64,000 nt of DNA from Ectobius pallidus (GCA_964059195.1 CAXKWD010000002.1:50184923-50248922); one strand, 5' to 3'. Positions 1 through 11,552 are shown, counted from the first letter of the stretch. Made by a program: numbers and translations. Notes: generated from the letters alone by a model not told the origin.

Positions 1-635
1 AGGCTCTAAAAAAATAGTTTTAGGCACTTAAAATAGGCTTTTAAAACAAGTAAATATGCTTTTAAAGAGAAAATAGACACTTAAAATATGCTTTAAAAAT
101 GTGTAAATAGACAGAAAATAGACTTTAAAAGACTACAATATGCTCTTCTACTGTAATGTGATTTTTTCACTGTAAAAATACGTGGTATACCTATTCTTAA
201 CAGAAATAATTGCAAAATCAAGACAGAATTAAAAACACATTAATCAAAAACAGTTTTGGATTATATGAAAAATTGACAAAGTGTGTCCCTTCTTACTATA
301 TAATGCTACTTGTTGTTTTGAGCGAATCCTCCCTCGTCAGTCAGCATACCTTTGGCGACAATTGTTTGGGAAAATTAAATTTCTGTGAAAAACCCACCCT
401 CTGCTCTTCATTCATGGATGTCCATTAAATGATTGTAAAAGTTACAGAAGTTGAATTTTATTTTAAATGAACAAAATAGGCTTTTAGGCACTAAAATAGT
501 AAAACAATAGGCTCCAAAGGTCCAAATAGGCATTTTAGGGCACTATAAAACTCTATAAATATAAGTGATTTATCATGAAATGTCAACATATTTAGAAATT
601 TTCATGTAGGCATTTGCCTTAAAATCCCAGGTCTA
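1..635. mobile_element. hAT-like non-autonomous element, right part (left end outside window)
   Basis: The stretch is built of loosely repeated A/T-rich phrases of the type AAAATAGGCTTTTA and GGCACTTAAAATA. It ends at 635 with a terminus whose reverse complement, TAGACCTGGGATTTTAAGG, resembles the inverted-repeat ends of the hAT-like elements at 6340 and 40131 (TAG..CGGATTT). No open frame of note lies inside; the 72-codon frame at 210-428 has no recognisable domain. The left end and its target duplication are outside the window, so the hAT assignment rests on end similarity only. Confidence 0.55.
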
Positions 636-642
636 ATTATCA

Positions 643-760
643 GATAAAATCGCATCCTTGCAAACACGTTATAAGATAAACGACCATCGTGTTTGGTTGA
701 AATCCTAGGCATTGCTCAAATACGCGTCTTGTGAATGAAATAGTCAAAATTGTGATATCT
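643..760 (+). repeat. Dispersed repeat, also present as a tandem pair at 42 kb
   Basis: The phrases AAAATCGCATCCTTG, TTATAAGATAAACGACC, GGCATTGC and GAATGAAATAGTC occur in the same order at 42004-42130 and 42128-42250. It has no coding potential. The copies differ enough to be old. It directly abuts the end of the hAT-like element that finishes at 635. Confidence 0.6.
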
Positions 761-3377
761 ATTAATGAAGGTGCTAATATCCTGATTTTCTTCTTTTTAC
801 AGCTGCTCGATTTGCCCTGATGGAAATGAAACTTACAGTGGCAACGATACTGAAGGAATTTGTGATTCAACCATGTGAAAAAACAGTTCATCCCATGACT
901 TTCGAACCTAGAGCATTTGTTTTATCATCAAAGGACGGAATGTTCTTCAGTTTTGTGAAAAGAAATAAACATGGCTGAATACCTGGAACAGAAGTTGAAC
1001 TTATAAGATATGCTTCAGAGGATTATCTTGAAATTTTCTTGGTGTGGGAGAATCAAGTACGCAATCTTATATATATATATATAAAGAGAAAGTTTTGATT
1101 TTAGAAATTCCAACATACATGACCATGGGAACCATTGTTATAAAAGTAAACGGTGCAAAATATGTTGCACAAACTTTCTCGCATTAGGCTAAACGTGTTA
1201 AAATTGTTAATTATTGAGGATTTTAGGTCGACGGAAGAAACTGGTACGCACCATTCAAAAATGCACAACCTCTATTTTAAATAGATCTTTATGAATGAAA
1301 AAACCCTGAAAAATCCAAGTCAAAATGGCAGGACACAAGATTTGAAATTTGAGATTGTTTTTGTGAGTTCATTACCAAGTGAAATATACTGCATTTCACA
1401 GCAATTGTAACTATGGTTAACTAAAGAATATCACTCACAGTTTTCATTAAATGTATGTTTCGACATTCTGCATTTAAGTCATAGGCCTACTTACTTCGCG
1501 TTTACCTTGATACCTATTATAAGAAATGGGGGACCCAAGAAATGTGTAGGCGTAGAAGAAAAATGTTCATTTTAATTTTCTCTGCAACTCTACTGTTTTA
1601 AGTTTTCATGTATGTACTGTAAATAGAGATAACTTAGAAAAATAAAAATGGCACCCCTAAGTAATGTTTAATGAATAACTAATATAGCCACTTTATTATT
1701 CATAGATGTTTCGAAATCTTTATTTTTTATTAAAATCGTTAGTCATTTAAAAAAATCAACATTTTGAAAAAATGTTCATGAAAAGTCCTCATAATATTAA
1801 TATTTATTATTAATAATGTATTATTAATATTATTTATAATTCTTAATATTAACATTTTTATTTCGCTATACCTACATAAAGTGTTATTATTATTATTGTT
1901 TAAATTATTATTATTTTTACTATTATTACACTGGTACATTATATAAATTATGCAGTACAATTTGCTATGAGTAACTACCAGTTAACCAAATTAAATGTCC
2001 ATTTCTTATTTTCTTCCAAGGCAATATCGAACTATCGAACTTAGGAGCTGACCATTTACCTTTTGGTTCACTTTTTTCATAAGACAGACAAAAACGGTAT
2101 TTTTAATAAGGTAACCAACTATATCAGTGAATTTCCCATACCTATAAAATGACACACACAACACTGAAACGCAGTAATGTTGTACTGCAAGTAAACCAGG
2201 CCTAAATGGTGGGTCAGCAATGATTGAGGTGTAATATTTATGTTACCTACCCTCACCTCCCGGCTTCTGGTTTCTTCAAGGAAACGGTTACCTAAATAGG
2301 ACAGAATATCCAGAAGACTGTTAAGTCTTTCCGGTGGTGCCTTATACAGCTCTTGCGCAACAAATTAGGCTGTTTATCTCAACGAGCAGGTCAGAATTTA
2401 GTGGAAAAAGTCAAATATCTTGCACTTGATGGTACCGACTACTTGCTCTCACCGTAATAGTAATATATAATGACAGTTTGGTGTTAGGTTAGTGACAGTT
2501 GGGATAGGAACATTGATGTTTTGTGTAATCAGTGGGCGGAGTTGAAAATAGTGCAACCCAATGTCTTAATTTTCTCAGCTGTTTATGAATAATCCGATTG
2601 ATTATAGAATGAAAAATAATCTGTCATCCCACCCATACCCTACCTACAATTGGCGTACAATAGGACGCCGTTTTAGGCTATGTAAGTGTCCACTTCTTCA
2701 TGGTTTTTCTTGCATTACGCATATTTTTAAGAAGCTTCTACGTGAATACTCTAAGTTCTAATCTGTCAACCTCAAAATCAGGCAGTTTTTTGTTGTTAAT
2801 TAAACCATGTAACCCCCTGTTTGATTCTGCTCATATAGAAATAGCCTATGCGCAGTATATGTAGTTTGATGAGAGCGAACTTTAGTCTTCGGAATAGTGT
2901 AGTTAGTTCTAACATAACCTTAACTGTACAATATTCAATGAGTTTGAACTGTATGAAACACTTACCCACTACGAAGACTGCTTTTTCTCTGTGTGAGTTC
3001 TCAGAAGGCACTGGTATCTAGTCAAGAAACAACACTATCTCGTCCCGCGCGATTCATCTACACATGTAAGTTACACAATACACACACCACACACACCATA
3101 CCCCGAGCACTGACGGTGTCTGTCAACCCGACTGAAATGGACTACTGAAACGCTATCTGCTGAACAAGGCATTTACTATCGGAATGGTTACATGAAATGT
3201 ACCATCTCAATAACACAAAGTACGAGATTCTGATAGCTTTCGTGCTTTCCTTATGATATCATATCCGTACTTTATTATTTTACATTTTATTCATATATTA
3301 TTTCATCATTTCAATTCCGAGGATAAGCTTAAAGGACTACGTTAGCTACAGTATATGCTATCTGGAGTTAATATTGC
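761..3377. other. No gene recognised; AT-rich DNA with an (ATT)-rich patch
   Basis: I see no convincing coding region, RNA gene or element boundary here. An ATT/AAT-rich simple-sequence patch lies at about 1795-1935. A TAGGCCTA motif is at 1482-1489. The short frames at 1739-1960 and 2796-3011 have low-complexity or unremarkable translations and are not supported. Confidence 0.5.
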
Positions 3378-3385
3378 TGCCTAAC

Positions 3386-4123
3386 TGAGGGCGCCCATAC
3401 CCGGGGGCAAGGGGGGGCCGCGGCCCCTCACCCTAGCTCTCAGGGCAAGGACAAAATGTATATTAATAATTATAGTCAGGTATTTTTCTTTTAGGGCAAT
3501 TATTTAAAAGTCAGTACAGACATAAAAAGTTTGCAGAAGTTTTACCAAATCGACAACATGGAATCAGAATCCACAGTGGGTCAGGAAAGGGGGTTCCAGG
3601 GGGTCTGGACCCCTAAAAATAAAAAAATAAAATTATATTTTTGTATTTAAAAAAATATTTTTTTGAATTAGACAAGTTTTGTTGGTGTGTCAAATATGAT
3701 ATAGCAGTTATTTTGTTTTCATAACATAATGAGTAGGCTATTATTTCCATTGTTCCATGTGTTATTTAACTTTTCTTATAAATAGTAGTAAGTATTAGCC
3801 TATCACTCAGGTAACGATTTTTTGTTTACGTTGGCATGTCTTAGAGTATGGTAAACAAATTTGCTCGCTAGTTTTTCAGTGCTAAAATAACGTAAAATGT
3901 GATTTTCATTAGTTCAATATTAAAAATTTTCCGGGGTTCCCTTTTCTTGGGGGTATTCCTTACCCCCAAACCCCCCGGCACTTTCGACCCTCCCCAAAAT
4001 TATTTTCTGGCTACGTTATTGTTGCACTTATTATATTATTAATATAATGTTACAAAGTGGCCCAAGAAGTAAAAGCGACAAAAAATTGGCCCCACCCTAG
4101 AAAATATCATATGGGCGCCCTTG
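3386..4123. mobile_element. Non-autonomous hAT element, 738 bp, 8-bp target duplication
   Basis: The ends are inverted repeats: the left begins TGAGGGCGCCCATA and the right, reversed and complemented, begins CAAGGGCGCCCATA. The element is flanked by an exact 8-bp direct repeat TGCCTAAC at 3378-3385 and 4124-4131. An 8-bp duplication with a CARGGGCG-type end is typical of hAT elements. The interior holds G/C-rich runs near both ends and A/T-rich DNA in the middle, with no transposase frame, so it would depend on another element to move. Confidence 0.8.
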
Positions 4124-4131
4124 TGCCTAAC

Positions 4132-5545
4132 CCATTTGCAAATAGGGATTTGAAACTGTTATGAGACATAGCTGTTATTAATATTTATATTATGGTCCTT
4201 TTTGAAATAGCTGTGAAAAACCATTATTCTCTAAAACAGTAATGGTCGAAAAGAACAGCTATTTAAAACTGATATTGTTTTATGTAGGCATTTTTATTTC
4301 CAAATAGGTTACAGTGTGGCGCAGTGCATGAAAGTGAGAAGAAATTAATAAATTCCCTTAGGCCTAAGCTTAAAAATATGGGACAATTTGGCATTCCGGG
4401 ACAGGGTTTGAATAGTAGGAAGGATTTATATAGCTTATGTTTTTGGGTGTTTTTTTCATTTCTTTAGGAAAAAAGGCCTGCTTTTCATGTTATCTTGTTC
4501 TTCAAAACCTGTATAATCTATTATTTAGGCATTACTTTCTTGTAGGAATGTTATGGCAAAAAAAATCACAAAAATTTACCTAAAATGGCGCTATGAAGTG
4601 ATGGATTTTCACGAGAATCGTCTGCTCAGATGCGGTATAACCTAACTGCCACCAACCAAGTATTCCATGTCACTAACACTAACATCACAATTTCTAACCT
4701 AACTGCCACTTACCTATAATCCATAAATATAGTTTGCGCGGGGAAAATGTGCTCTCAATTACATGTCCACGGCGAATGAACAAAACAGTTGCCCATCCTG
4801 TGCGCCAAGGACCAATGAGACAAAAGTTCATCGGTAGCCAATGAGAGTGTTTGTATGCAAGCTAGAGCCCGCATAACAATTTGGAACACCTCATGTAGAA
4901 ACCCAGACATGAATAATAGTAAACCCAATATGAACAATTTTATTTCATTTTTAACGTGACATACATGAACCCTACTAATAACATGTGGTAAATTGTAGGC
5001 TATTTGTAAAGATGATCAGCGCTGCCGTTGATACAGCTGTTTTAAATAAAAGAAAAACTAATTAAAGATATATTTTTATTTATCTTATAGTACGTAATTC
5101 AGCTGTGAAACAAGAATTTAGAATATAAACAAACAACAGTTAATGCTTGCACAAATACCATAATTTTGTGTATTAGATGGTAAACCTCAATACATACATA
5201 AATCTACATACCTTAATTTCAAAGAGTTGTGATTTGTCTTATCACTAAAGTAAATGTTATAATTTTTTTAACACTAAAGCTTGAAAGAACTCATTTATGT
5301 AGTTTAATACAGAATATAATATAATTTTTATATCACACATGTCATTAAATATAGCTATAGGAATAACATAATATTCTAAGTTCGTTTTAAAAAAGTCAAA
5401 AATTCAAAGGGATGAGAAACAAAATTCTGATACAGATGATATGTTTGACAAAGAACGTGACTTTGTATCAGTATGACGTAACAATTATAACAGATACTGC
5501 ATAACAGTCCTGTGCAGTCCACAAACATAACGGAGGAATGTTGAT
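4132..5545. other. No gene recognised; downstream flank of CCHamide-2
   Basis: No coding region found. Two CCAAT boxes lie close together near 4811-4845, with a repeated CCTAACTGCCAC phrase at 4640-4710; this could be an old promoter-like region, but no transcript unit can be tied to it. A TAGGCCTA motif is at 4359-4366. On the minus strand this is downstream of the last CCHamide-2 exon. Confidence 0.4.
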
Positions 5546-5551
5546 TTTATT
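5546..5551 (-). terminator. Candidate polyadenylation signal of CCHamide-2
   Basis: AATAAA on the minus strand, about 40 bases after the TAG stop of the terminal CCHamide-2 exon. It is the first canonical hexamer after the stop. AATAAA is common in AT-rich DNA, so the assignment is tentative; a longer 3' UTR using a later signal is possible. Confidence 0.4.
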
Positions 5552-5589
5552 GACTGATTCTAGATGAATGTTGCTTCGCAGATATTCAT

Positions 5590-5631
5590 CTACTTCACTT
5601 CAATATCACCACTTCGTCGATATGACTGGAG
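5590..5631 (-). CDS. CCHa2: CCHamide-2 precursor, terminal coding exon
   Basis: Fourteen codons including a TAG stop, encoding LQSYRRSGDIEVK. The exon follows a strong minus-strand splice acceptor: a run of T residues and CAG directly before position 5631. It is in phase 0, matching the phase-0 donor after the Trp codon of the exon at 7165-7403. The join gives a precursor tail reading FLRQW-LQSYRRSGD, whereas reading on through the intron gives an unrelated 51-residue tail. From memory, insect CCHamide-2 precursors end with a similar FLRQW..SYRR segment, which is why I prefer this splice. The tail has no known receptor activity. The exon is far too short to be found as an open frame. A transcript would confirm it. 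Confidence 0.75.
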   Translation of the reverse strand, partial: LQSYRRSGDIEVK

Positions 5632-6184
5632 CTGAAAAAAAGAAATTATATTAGTAATGACTTATGTAATTAATTGTTTGTAATTTGTAATTTCTTTCAA
5701 AACTCCACTTAATTAATTTTTTTATGATGTTCAGAAGGAACGGAAAAGTTATAAAGCTATTATTCTATTTTAAATGTAATTTATTTTAACTGTATCCATC
5801 AGGGGCTGTACTGTATAACAGAATACCGAAGTATGAAAAAATTCTGTTTTAGTGTTGAGGTCAAAACGGCATCTCCAATCTACTAATTTCTTCCACAAAC
5901 CACTTAAGTCAATACATTGAAGGAAAAATAGCACAGTAATGGACAATAATAATAAACTATTTTATGCTAATTATTGACTTGTATAATCTACATTCTTAGT
6001 ATAACTAATTAATATATCAAGTTCGTTACCTTAAACACTGAAAAAGTGTTAATTTTTAGATTTTTTTTTTATATGAATGATTCTTCGGCTCTTTGAAGTA
6101 TTTAATCTGTTCCTCCTGGCCCTCGGAGTGTTGAGTACCAATCAGAATTACGCTACAACCAATGAAGTAAGGGAATAAAAAGGA

Positions 6185-6889
6185 CTATTAGCAAACCCGC
6201 CAATCTCCATTTTGCAAAAGACAGAGATGCTAACTTCTAATGAAAGTTTAATACATTTCCTGCGACATATTTAGTGTGTATTGTAAATCAGAGTTCCCAC
6301 ATAAGGGAACATACACACATACACTAAATATGTAATATGTAGGGGGCGGATTTCTATGACGTGTCATATTTTTCCCCTTCGCATTATTTCAGGTTTCCGA
6401 CTAATTTAAACCCTATTCCAAGCATCCTGGTGAAAATGGAACGGCTTTTTATTGTGCATATAACTGCATATTTTGGAAATTTTCAACTGTTGTAGCATAT
6501 TTAGTATGAATATGCATATTTAAGTCATATTTTCGGCATATTTGTGTGCATATTAAAGACATTTTGAAGTTTCATATCATATTTTGGAAATTTTGCATTA
6601 TAATGATATTTTTGAGAATTTACAGATATTTTAAACAATTAACACTGTATTTTAATAAAATGTATTGTAGTGAAACTTAAATAAATATACACAATGTGAA
6701 AGTGGTACAGTCATATTTTAAATTTTATTGGTCATATTTTAATATTTTTTAGGTCATAAATGCATGCATATATCCTATTTTTTAGGTCATAGAAATCCGC
6801 CCCCTAGTAATATGGAATGTATCAAACTTTCATTAGAAGTTAGCACCTCTTTCTTTTATCAAAATGGAGATTGCCGGGTTTGCTAATAG
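6185..6889. mobile_element. Foldback (long inverted-repeat) element, split by an insertion
   Basis: The left arm starts CTATTAGCAAACCC at 6185 and continues past 6280. The right arm ends GGGTTTGCTAATAG at 6889. The arms match over about 75 bp, with further matching nearer the centre: ACATATTTAGTGT at about 6266-6278 against ACACTAAATATGT at about 6320-6332. With the 6340-6806 insertion removed, the element is roughly 240 bp, nearly all of it arm. No coding capacity. A clear target duplication was not found. It lies in the inferred CCHamide-2 intron, so a transcript would form a long hairpin unless spliced out quickly. Confidence 0.7.
6340..6806. mobile_element. hAT-like MITE, 467 bp, nested in the foldback element
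   Basis: The inverted ends are TAGGGGGCGGATTTCTATGA on the left and its complement on the right, matching over about 20 bp. The 8-bp direct repeat GTAATATG flanks it at 6332-6339 and 6807-6814, the hAT target-duplication size. The interior is rich in GCATATTT-like phrases and has no transposase. The ends resemble those at 40131-40864 and the partial elements at 1 and 27050, suggesting one family. It sits in the right arm of the foldback element, so it arrived later. Confidence 0.8.
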
Positions 6890-7164
6890 ACCCCTCGTAT
6901 ATGATTTAAGAGGGCTTAGGAATTTTAAAAAAAGGATTTACTCCATTTAATTCCAATGTGACTTAAGGAGGTTTTTATGATACTATGCATGTATCTCATC
7001 CTAGTAAGAGATCATAACACAGAAACAAAACAAAAATGACTTGTGGAGTTTGGAAGCAAGCTTTTCAATTGAGACAATGTCCGTTCTACAGAATATTCTT
7101 CGATTACCGCTTTTTGCATAGCATTCTTCGAACTTTCATTCTTTTCATATAGGCAGATACCCAC

Positions 7165-7403
7165 CCATTGCCTGAGGAAGGGGGAGAGGTTGTACTGCTG
7201 GTGAGGTGAGCTAAGAGCAGACGCCGAAGAGAGTTGTTGCCTAGCCTGCATCATGTCTTCGCTGTCCTCCTGTGCACCTCCCGAGGGTGGGAATACTAGC
7301 CGTTGCTGCTGTTCTGAGTCTATACCAGGCAACAGAACCACCTCCTCGTCAGCACGTTTTCCGTGGCCTCCGAAACACGAGTGGCCGAATGATGAACATC
7401 CTC
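7165..7403 (-). CDS. CCHa2: CCHamide-2 neuropeptide precursor, mature-peptide exon
   Basis: This exon encodes GCSSFGHSCFGGH followed by Gly-Lys-Arg: a C-terminal amidation glycine and a dibasic cleavage site. That gives an amidated peptide with two cysteines, expected to form a disulphide, and a GGH-amide end, which is the CCHamide-2 signature. CCHamides are secreted brain and gut peptides acting on a G-protein-coupled receptor, with roles in feeding and growth signalling in flies. The exon opens at a minus-strand acceptor (pyrimidine-rich stretch ending CACAG) in phase 1, so its first codon is completed by an upstream exon. After the peptide come about 60 acidic, Gln/Ser-rich residues ending FLRQW at a GTGGGT donor. 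The open frame runs on to 7012 without splicing, but the joined terminal exon gives a better tail. No signal-peptide exon was found in the window. Confidence 0.88.
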
Positions 7404-7591
7404 CTGTGAAATGAATCACAAGTATAAACCAATGGCGAATCTGTAAGGTAATCTTGGAGCCTTAGAATATTAAAATAATTTATTTTAAGGTGTTCTTATT
7501 TTCCACTATTCCCTCAAAGTTTCTTAATCATTGAAGGGAATCCGAAATTTTCGCCCCTAGAGGAACAAGTCATAACTATGATGTAAACAGT

Positions 7592-7764
7592 CAAGGGCGT
7601 ATTTCAGGGGGATCCTGGGGTCTGGATACACCAAAATATGAGATATTTTGAATAATTAGCTGGAAAAAAATCATTGTTTTGTATCCTTCATTAAGGTAAG
7701 ATGTCAGTAACTTAAGGTCAAATAGTTTAGTATCCCCCAGAAACTATTTCTAAATACGTGCTTG
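7592..7764. mobile_element. hAT-type MITE, 173 bp
   Basis: The left end begins CAAGGGCGTATTTCAG; the right end reversed begins CAAGCACGTATTTAGA. The flanking octamers TAAACAGT (7584-7591) and TATACAGT (7765-7772) match at 7 of 8 positions, consistent with an aged 8-bp duplication. It has G-rich phrases just inside the left end, as in the 3386 element, and no coding region. Confidence 0.6.
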
Positions 7765-7867
7765 TATACAGTATTACAAAAGATTGTTATGCGATTTAAA
7801 CCTTCCACCTAAACATAGCACGACTCAGTAGATAGCCTACCTGGTTGAGTCAAGAGAAACTATGACG

Positions 7868-8807
7868 ACAAATGACTAACCGGCGCGGTATTCCTTGATG
7901 TGGCCAAGGCCTTTGACACAATTTCTGTCAAATGTCTCCTATACAAACTCCTCCTTAACTTCCCATCTTGCTGGTGAAAGTTAACACCTCCTACCTTACC
8001 GATAGGACTTTTGTAGCGTCCTTGCAGACAGCCACATCTTTCCATCGTTTCATGCGAGTTGGAGTTGCTCAGCGGGGACTTATCTCGCCTGTCCTCTTTA
8101 GCCTGTATGTGAATGACATGTCCTCACCACCCAGTCACGTCGAGTTGGCGCTTTATGCCGATGACACTGCGCTTTTGGTAACGTCTAAACGTCCTGCACT
8201 AATCGTCAAGTATCTCGAGACATATTTCAAAGAACTACAGGTCTGGCTGATAAAGTGGCGAATTTCCATCAACGTCACTAAATCCGCAGCTTTGCTCTTC
8301 ACCGGAAGGCAAAGAACAGCGCCGCTAGGTCTGTAGAGCTTCTCAGAGAGCCAGTCGAATGGATTGTAACAGCCAGATATTTGAGGGTAACCCTGGACAA
8401 AAGGCTGACCTGGAAATCTCACGTTACCCAGGTTAGACGAACAGCCATGCAACGGCTCAAAACTTTAGCTCCTTGCTTAACGGCAGAACAGGGTCTGAAG
8501 AATGGACCTTTTTTCTATAAGTTACTCATTCGACCTCTGCTCGACTATGTCGGTCCAGCTTGGAGGTCCGCAGCACTCACACAAGTAGCAAGACTACAAG
8601 TCGTGCAGTCTAAATGTCTTCGTTTTGCTACAGGCGCACCTAGGTACGTCAGTTTGGTAACAGGCAGATCCACGAAAATCTAAGGTTCCACTACTTGCCA
8701 TCCACATCAGAAACCTTGCACAGGGTTTCGACTCCAAGCTTCACGATGCTGTAAATCCTCTAGTACGGGAACTCGGAAAGCGCTTGAACTTCCCAGGGGA
8801 CGAATAA
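7868..8807 (+). pseudogene. LINE reverse transcriptase fragment, frame-broken
   Basis: Pieces of one non-LTR reverse transcriptase appear in order across shifted frames. FLDVAKAFDT (motif A) lies near 7890-7925. A 122-codon frame at 7968-8336 holds the GLISPVLFSLYVND block and the YADDTALL catalytic motif. The thumb and C-terminal part (TWKSHV, then IRPLLDYVGPAWRS) are in 8381-8683. A last piece, LAIHIRNLAQGFDSKLHDAV, ends at a TAA at 8805-8807. It resembles the Jockey/CR1 group. An in-frame stop after the first piece and at least two frame changes make it non-functional, and the 5' part is missing. The 3' UTR probably runs on toward 9010. Confidence 0.85.
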
Positions 8808-9476
8808 ATCGTCAACACTTTTAGAGGCCTTCATCCTAAATAACCCAAACTCCCCTACGGATAAGCCTTCAGCTCACACGTATCCCAAATGATGGGCCTA
8901 ACTCACACCAGGCATTATCACATCCCCTTTGTAAGTTTCGACCAGGGTTTTCCGTGGGTTTCCCTGGCTGTAAAGTGAATATCGGAATTATATATAAGTT
9001 ATGTAAGGGGCACGTCCCGACAGTGGCGTAGCAAGCTTAGGTGATACCTGGTGCGGAAAATTTCTTGTCCCCCCCCCCATTTAAATTGTTAAAAGATGGA
9101 ACAGTTCCAAGTGTTATTTTTTGAATAGTCAAAGGTAATCCCACGAGAGTTTAAGAGTTTATCGATAGATGCAGCTGCAACGAATTTATCTGATGTAACT
9201 CGTAAACTCAACGGATTATGCAAAATTAATAATAATTACTTTGTTACATAAAAATAAAACTAAGCTCCGAAGTCATGATATACTATGAATCAACCAATCA
9301 TATAGCGATTCGAGTTACCATGTCGTCGCCATGTTGTAACCAGTGCTACCATTGGTGCATATAAGACATAATAGTTAACCTAATTCAGCCAATTTTGTTA
9401 GGATTAAGGGAAGATATACATATCAAGTACGTTATGCTGATCATTGTACATTGTACTGTTAAACGACAATGAATTC

Positions 9477-9534
<58 letters not shown>
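9477..9534 (+). repeat. (ATT)n microsatellite
   Basis: About 19 uninterrupted ATT units inside the hAT element that begins at 9021. The open frame across it (poly-Ile) is an artefact of the repeat. Confidence 0.95.
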
Positions 9535-9537
<3 letters not shown>

Positions 9538-9689
9538 CTAAAGTGCGTTATAGACAGACAGATATACATTGTTTTCATGAGCGACAGACTGTGGGTGTTA
9601 CCGTTAATAAAGCGAACAATTAGGCCAAAATACACTCCCGAAATTGTGTAAATTTTTATTTTTTGAGTGATTTTTTTATATTTTTTATA

Positions 9690-10075
9690 TTTTGTTTTCC
9701 AAGCGAAATCTCGAATTTTGGACAGATGAATTTTGATGAAAGGACAAAATTTTGTATTTATGTCAGATACCTTTCAAGATGTGAACCGAAGATTGGAGAC
9801 ACGTTTTCCTTATTTTTACATAAAGAAAGTTTTCTCGAAAACGGCTCTAACGATTTTCTTTAAATTTTTCACGTGGGTTGCATATACTAAGAGCTAAAAC
9901 TTTTATTTGAAACACTTTTTCTAAATAATTCTCTGAAGGGTAGCTATAAGCCACTCACTCTGAATACGCGCTCTTTGCAATACGGCATCTTGCAACGGAA
10001 AATCGTACGAAAAGAAAATTTTGTATTTGGGTTAGGTACCTTTTGGGGATGTGACACGAAGATTGGCGACAACTT
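9690..10075 (-). repeat. Repeat A family copy, reverse orientation
   Basis: The reverse complement carries the family phrases AAAATCGTTAGAGCCGTTTT, AGCTCTTAGTATATGCAAC and CCAAATACAAAATTTT that also occur at 22480-23035 and 40110-41283. The copy is inside the 9021-10744 hAT element and lacks the terminal hairpin segment seen in other copies. Confidence 0.65.
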
Positions 10076-10752
10076 TCTCTTATTTTTAAGGGAAGGCTAA
10101 CTTTTATTTGAGCAGGGGAAGTTTTGCGAATTATACATCAAATTTTTATAGGTTGATCCTAAGAAATTTCATAAACAAGTAATGTGACTATTTTACGGAA
10201 CTGTATTATTAATAATCTATTCTTAAATATGCGCTCATCCCAGTTCAAAATCTAGATTGAAGGAGACTTCGGAGTCAACTCACATTCGAAGTTTATTTTC
10301 GTCAAAGTCATGACTGCCGCAGCGGGTAGAATTGGTTGCAGCTTGAGTAATATAAAATATCACCGATTGTTGAAGTCTCATTTAAGTTAATAAAACTGCA
10401 GAGACAAGCATCGACAGAAATAAACACCCCTCCCCTAACCATAATATTATAATATTATTATATTATTATAATATTAATATTATTGTTCGTATCAACACAG
10501 CGGCCAGTTCAGCCGGGTTTTATTACCTTTGTTGACTGAATTTAAAACTAAAAGAAGTTTCAATACGCATGTTGACTTTTAGAAAGTTGTTAAGCTAATT
10601 TAATTGTTTGAAATAATATTATTATTTTCTTTAAATTCCCTTGAGCGATTTTTTTACTTACAAATACACATTTTATTTTGTCACCCCCGGATGATGGCAC
10701 CCGAGGCGGCCCGCACCCCCCGCACCCCCCTTCCTACGCCACTGCGTCACGA

Positions 10753-11540
10753 TCCCTAACTCTCATTACCCTTAGCCTGCATAGGTTTGAACCCCATCTG
10801 AAAGACCGTTAGCGTAAGAACATTATTTTAAGTTATAGGATAGGAATTTTTCATTTTCAGTAATGCATTTTGTATGCAGGTATGGAACGGCCTACTTCAT
10901 TAGCTTATTTGGTCTGGTCTGGTTAGACCTTCCAACATTCAAATATGGAATTCAGGCTGCCATCAGCTCCCTTTGCCTTACCATTTTTACAACGATGGTT
11001 ATTATATTATATTATAGCCTATTACTTACTGTATATTACATTATATTATATTATGTACTTATATTACATTATATTATATTGATGGTGTAACTGTTTATCT
11101 CCTCCACCAAATGGCCAATCTAGGGACATTCTTACAGATTGTATTTAAAGAAAAGTCGTTAATACATGGCTCTAATTTCCGGATAAGTGTGTAATCACCA
11201 TGATAAATTTTAACCAAAGGTTTGTCTGAAGATCTTAAGTATTGGCCCTGAGAATAGAAATACACGACTGAGAAGGATGTTGTGCGAGTGCTGATGCACT
11301 AATGGTGCAGCAGAATCTGTTAACGACCAATCGATAATCCATTATTGTGTTTTCTTATATAACCGCATTGTTAAGGACAATAACGACAGACAAATATAGT
11401 AACACGAATATTCAATTCGAAAATATGCCATTCGTTTCAACAGCTTCTATGCGTGCGGAAAACATTTCCGGAGTCTCTTTTATTCATATGGAATCTAAAA
11501 ATCGGTTGGGGACAATTTTAACTTGGAGTATGCAATTCTA
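10753..11540. other. No gene recognised
   Basis: AT-rich sequence with short TATTATAT-type runs at about 10995-11085. The 75- and 73-codon frames at 10863 and 11347 have no recognisable domain, and I see no splice or promoter evidence for them. Confidence 0.4.
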
Positions 11541-11552
11541 TGGAAGGTCCTT

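Larger units (their letters stand above)
5632..7164 (-). other. CCHa2: CCHamide-2 intron (inferred), invaded by nested transposons
   Basis: Inferred intron of 1533 bp. On the minus strand the donor is GTGGGT just after a TGG codon (last exon base 7165) and the acceptor is a polypyrimidine run ending CAG at 5632-5634. It contains a foldback element (6185-6889), itself split by a hAT-like insertion (6340-6806). No other gene is visible inside. Confidence 0.7.
9021..10744. mobile_element. Large non-autonomous hAT element, 1.7 kb
   Basis: The termini are CAGTGGCGTAG and its exact complement CTACGCCACTG. They are flanked by CGTCCCGA (9013-9020) and CGTCACGA (10745-10752), 7 of 8 matching, so an 8-bp duplication of hAT type. 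G/C-rich runs lie just inside both ends. The interior contains an (ATT)n tract and a segment of the Repeat A family in reverse orientation. No transposase is recognisable. The small MITE at 59030-59290 has related ends. Confidence 0.75.

Noticed and set aside
6340..6806. This element (TAGGGGG...CCCCCTA) as the donor that leaves TAGGCCTA footprints
   Set aside because: It looked like a TA-flanked element with GG..CC ends, but the GTAATATG octamers outside show an 8-bp hAT-type duplication that includes TAG..CTA as element ends. The TAGGCCTA sites show no 8-bp duplication.
7012..7164. Extension of the CCHamide-2 coding exon to the stop at 7012
   Set aside because: A good donor follows FLRQW and a phase-matching terminal exon exists; the extension has no similarity to a peptide precursor tail that I recognise.
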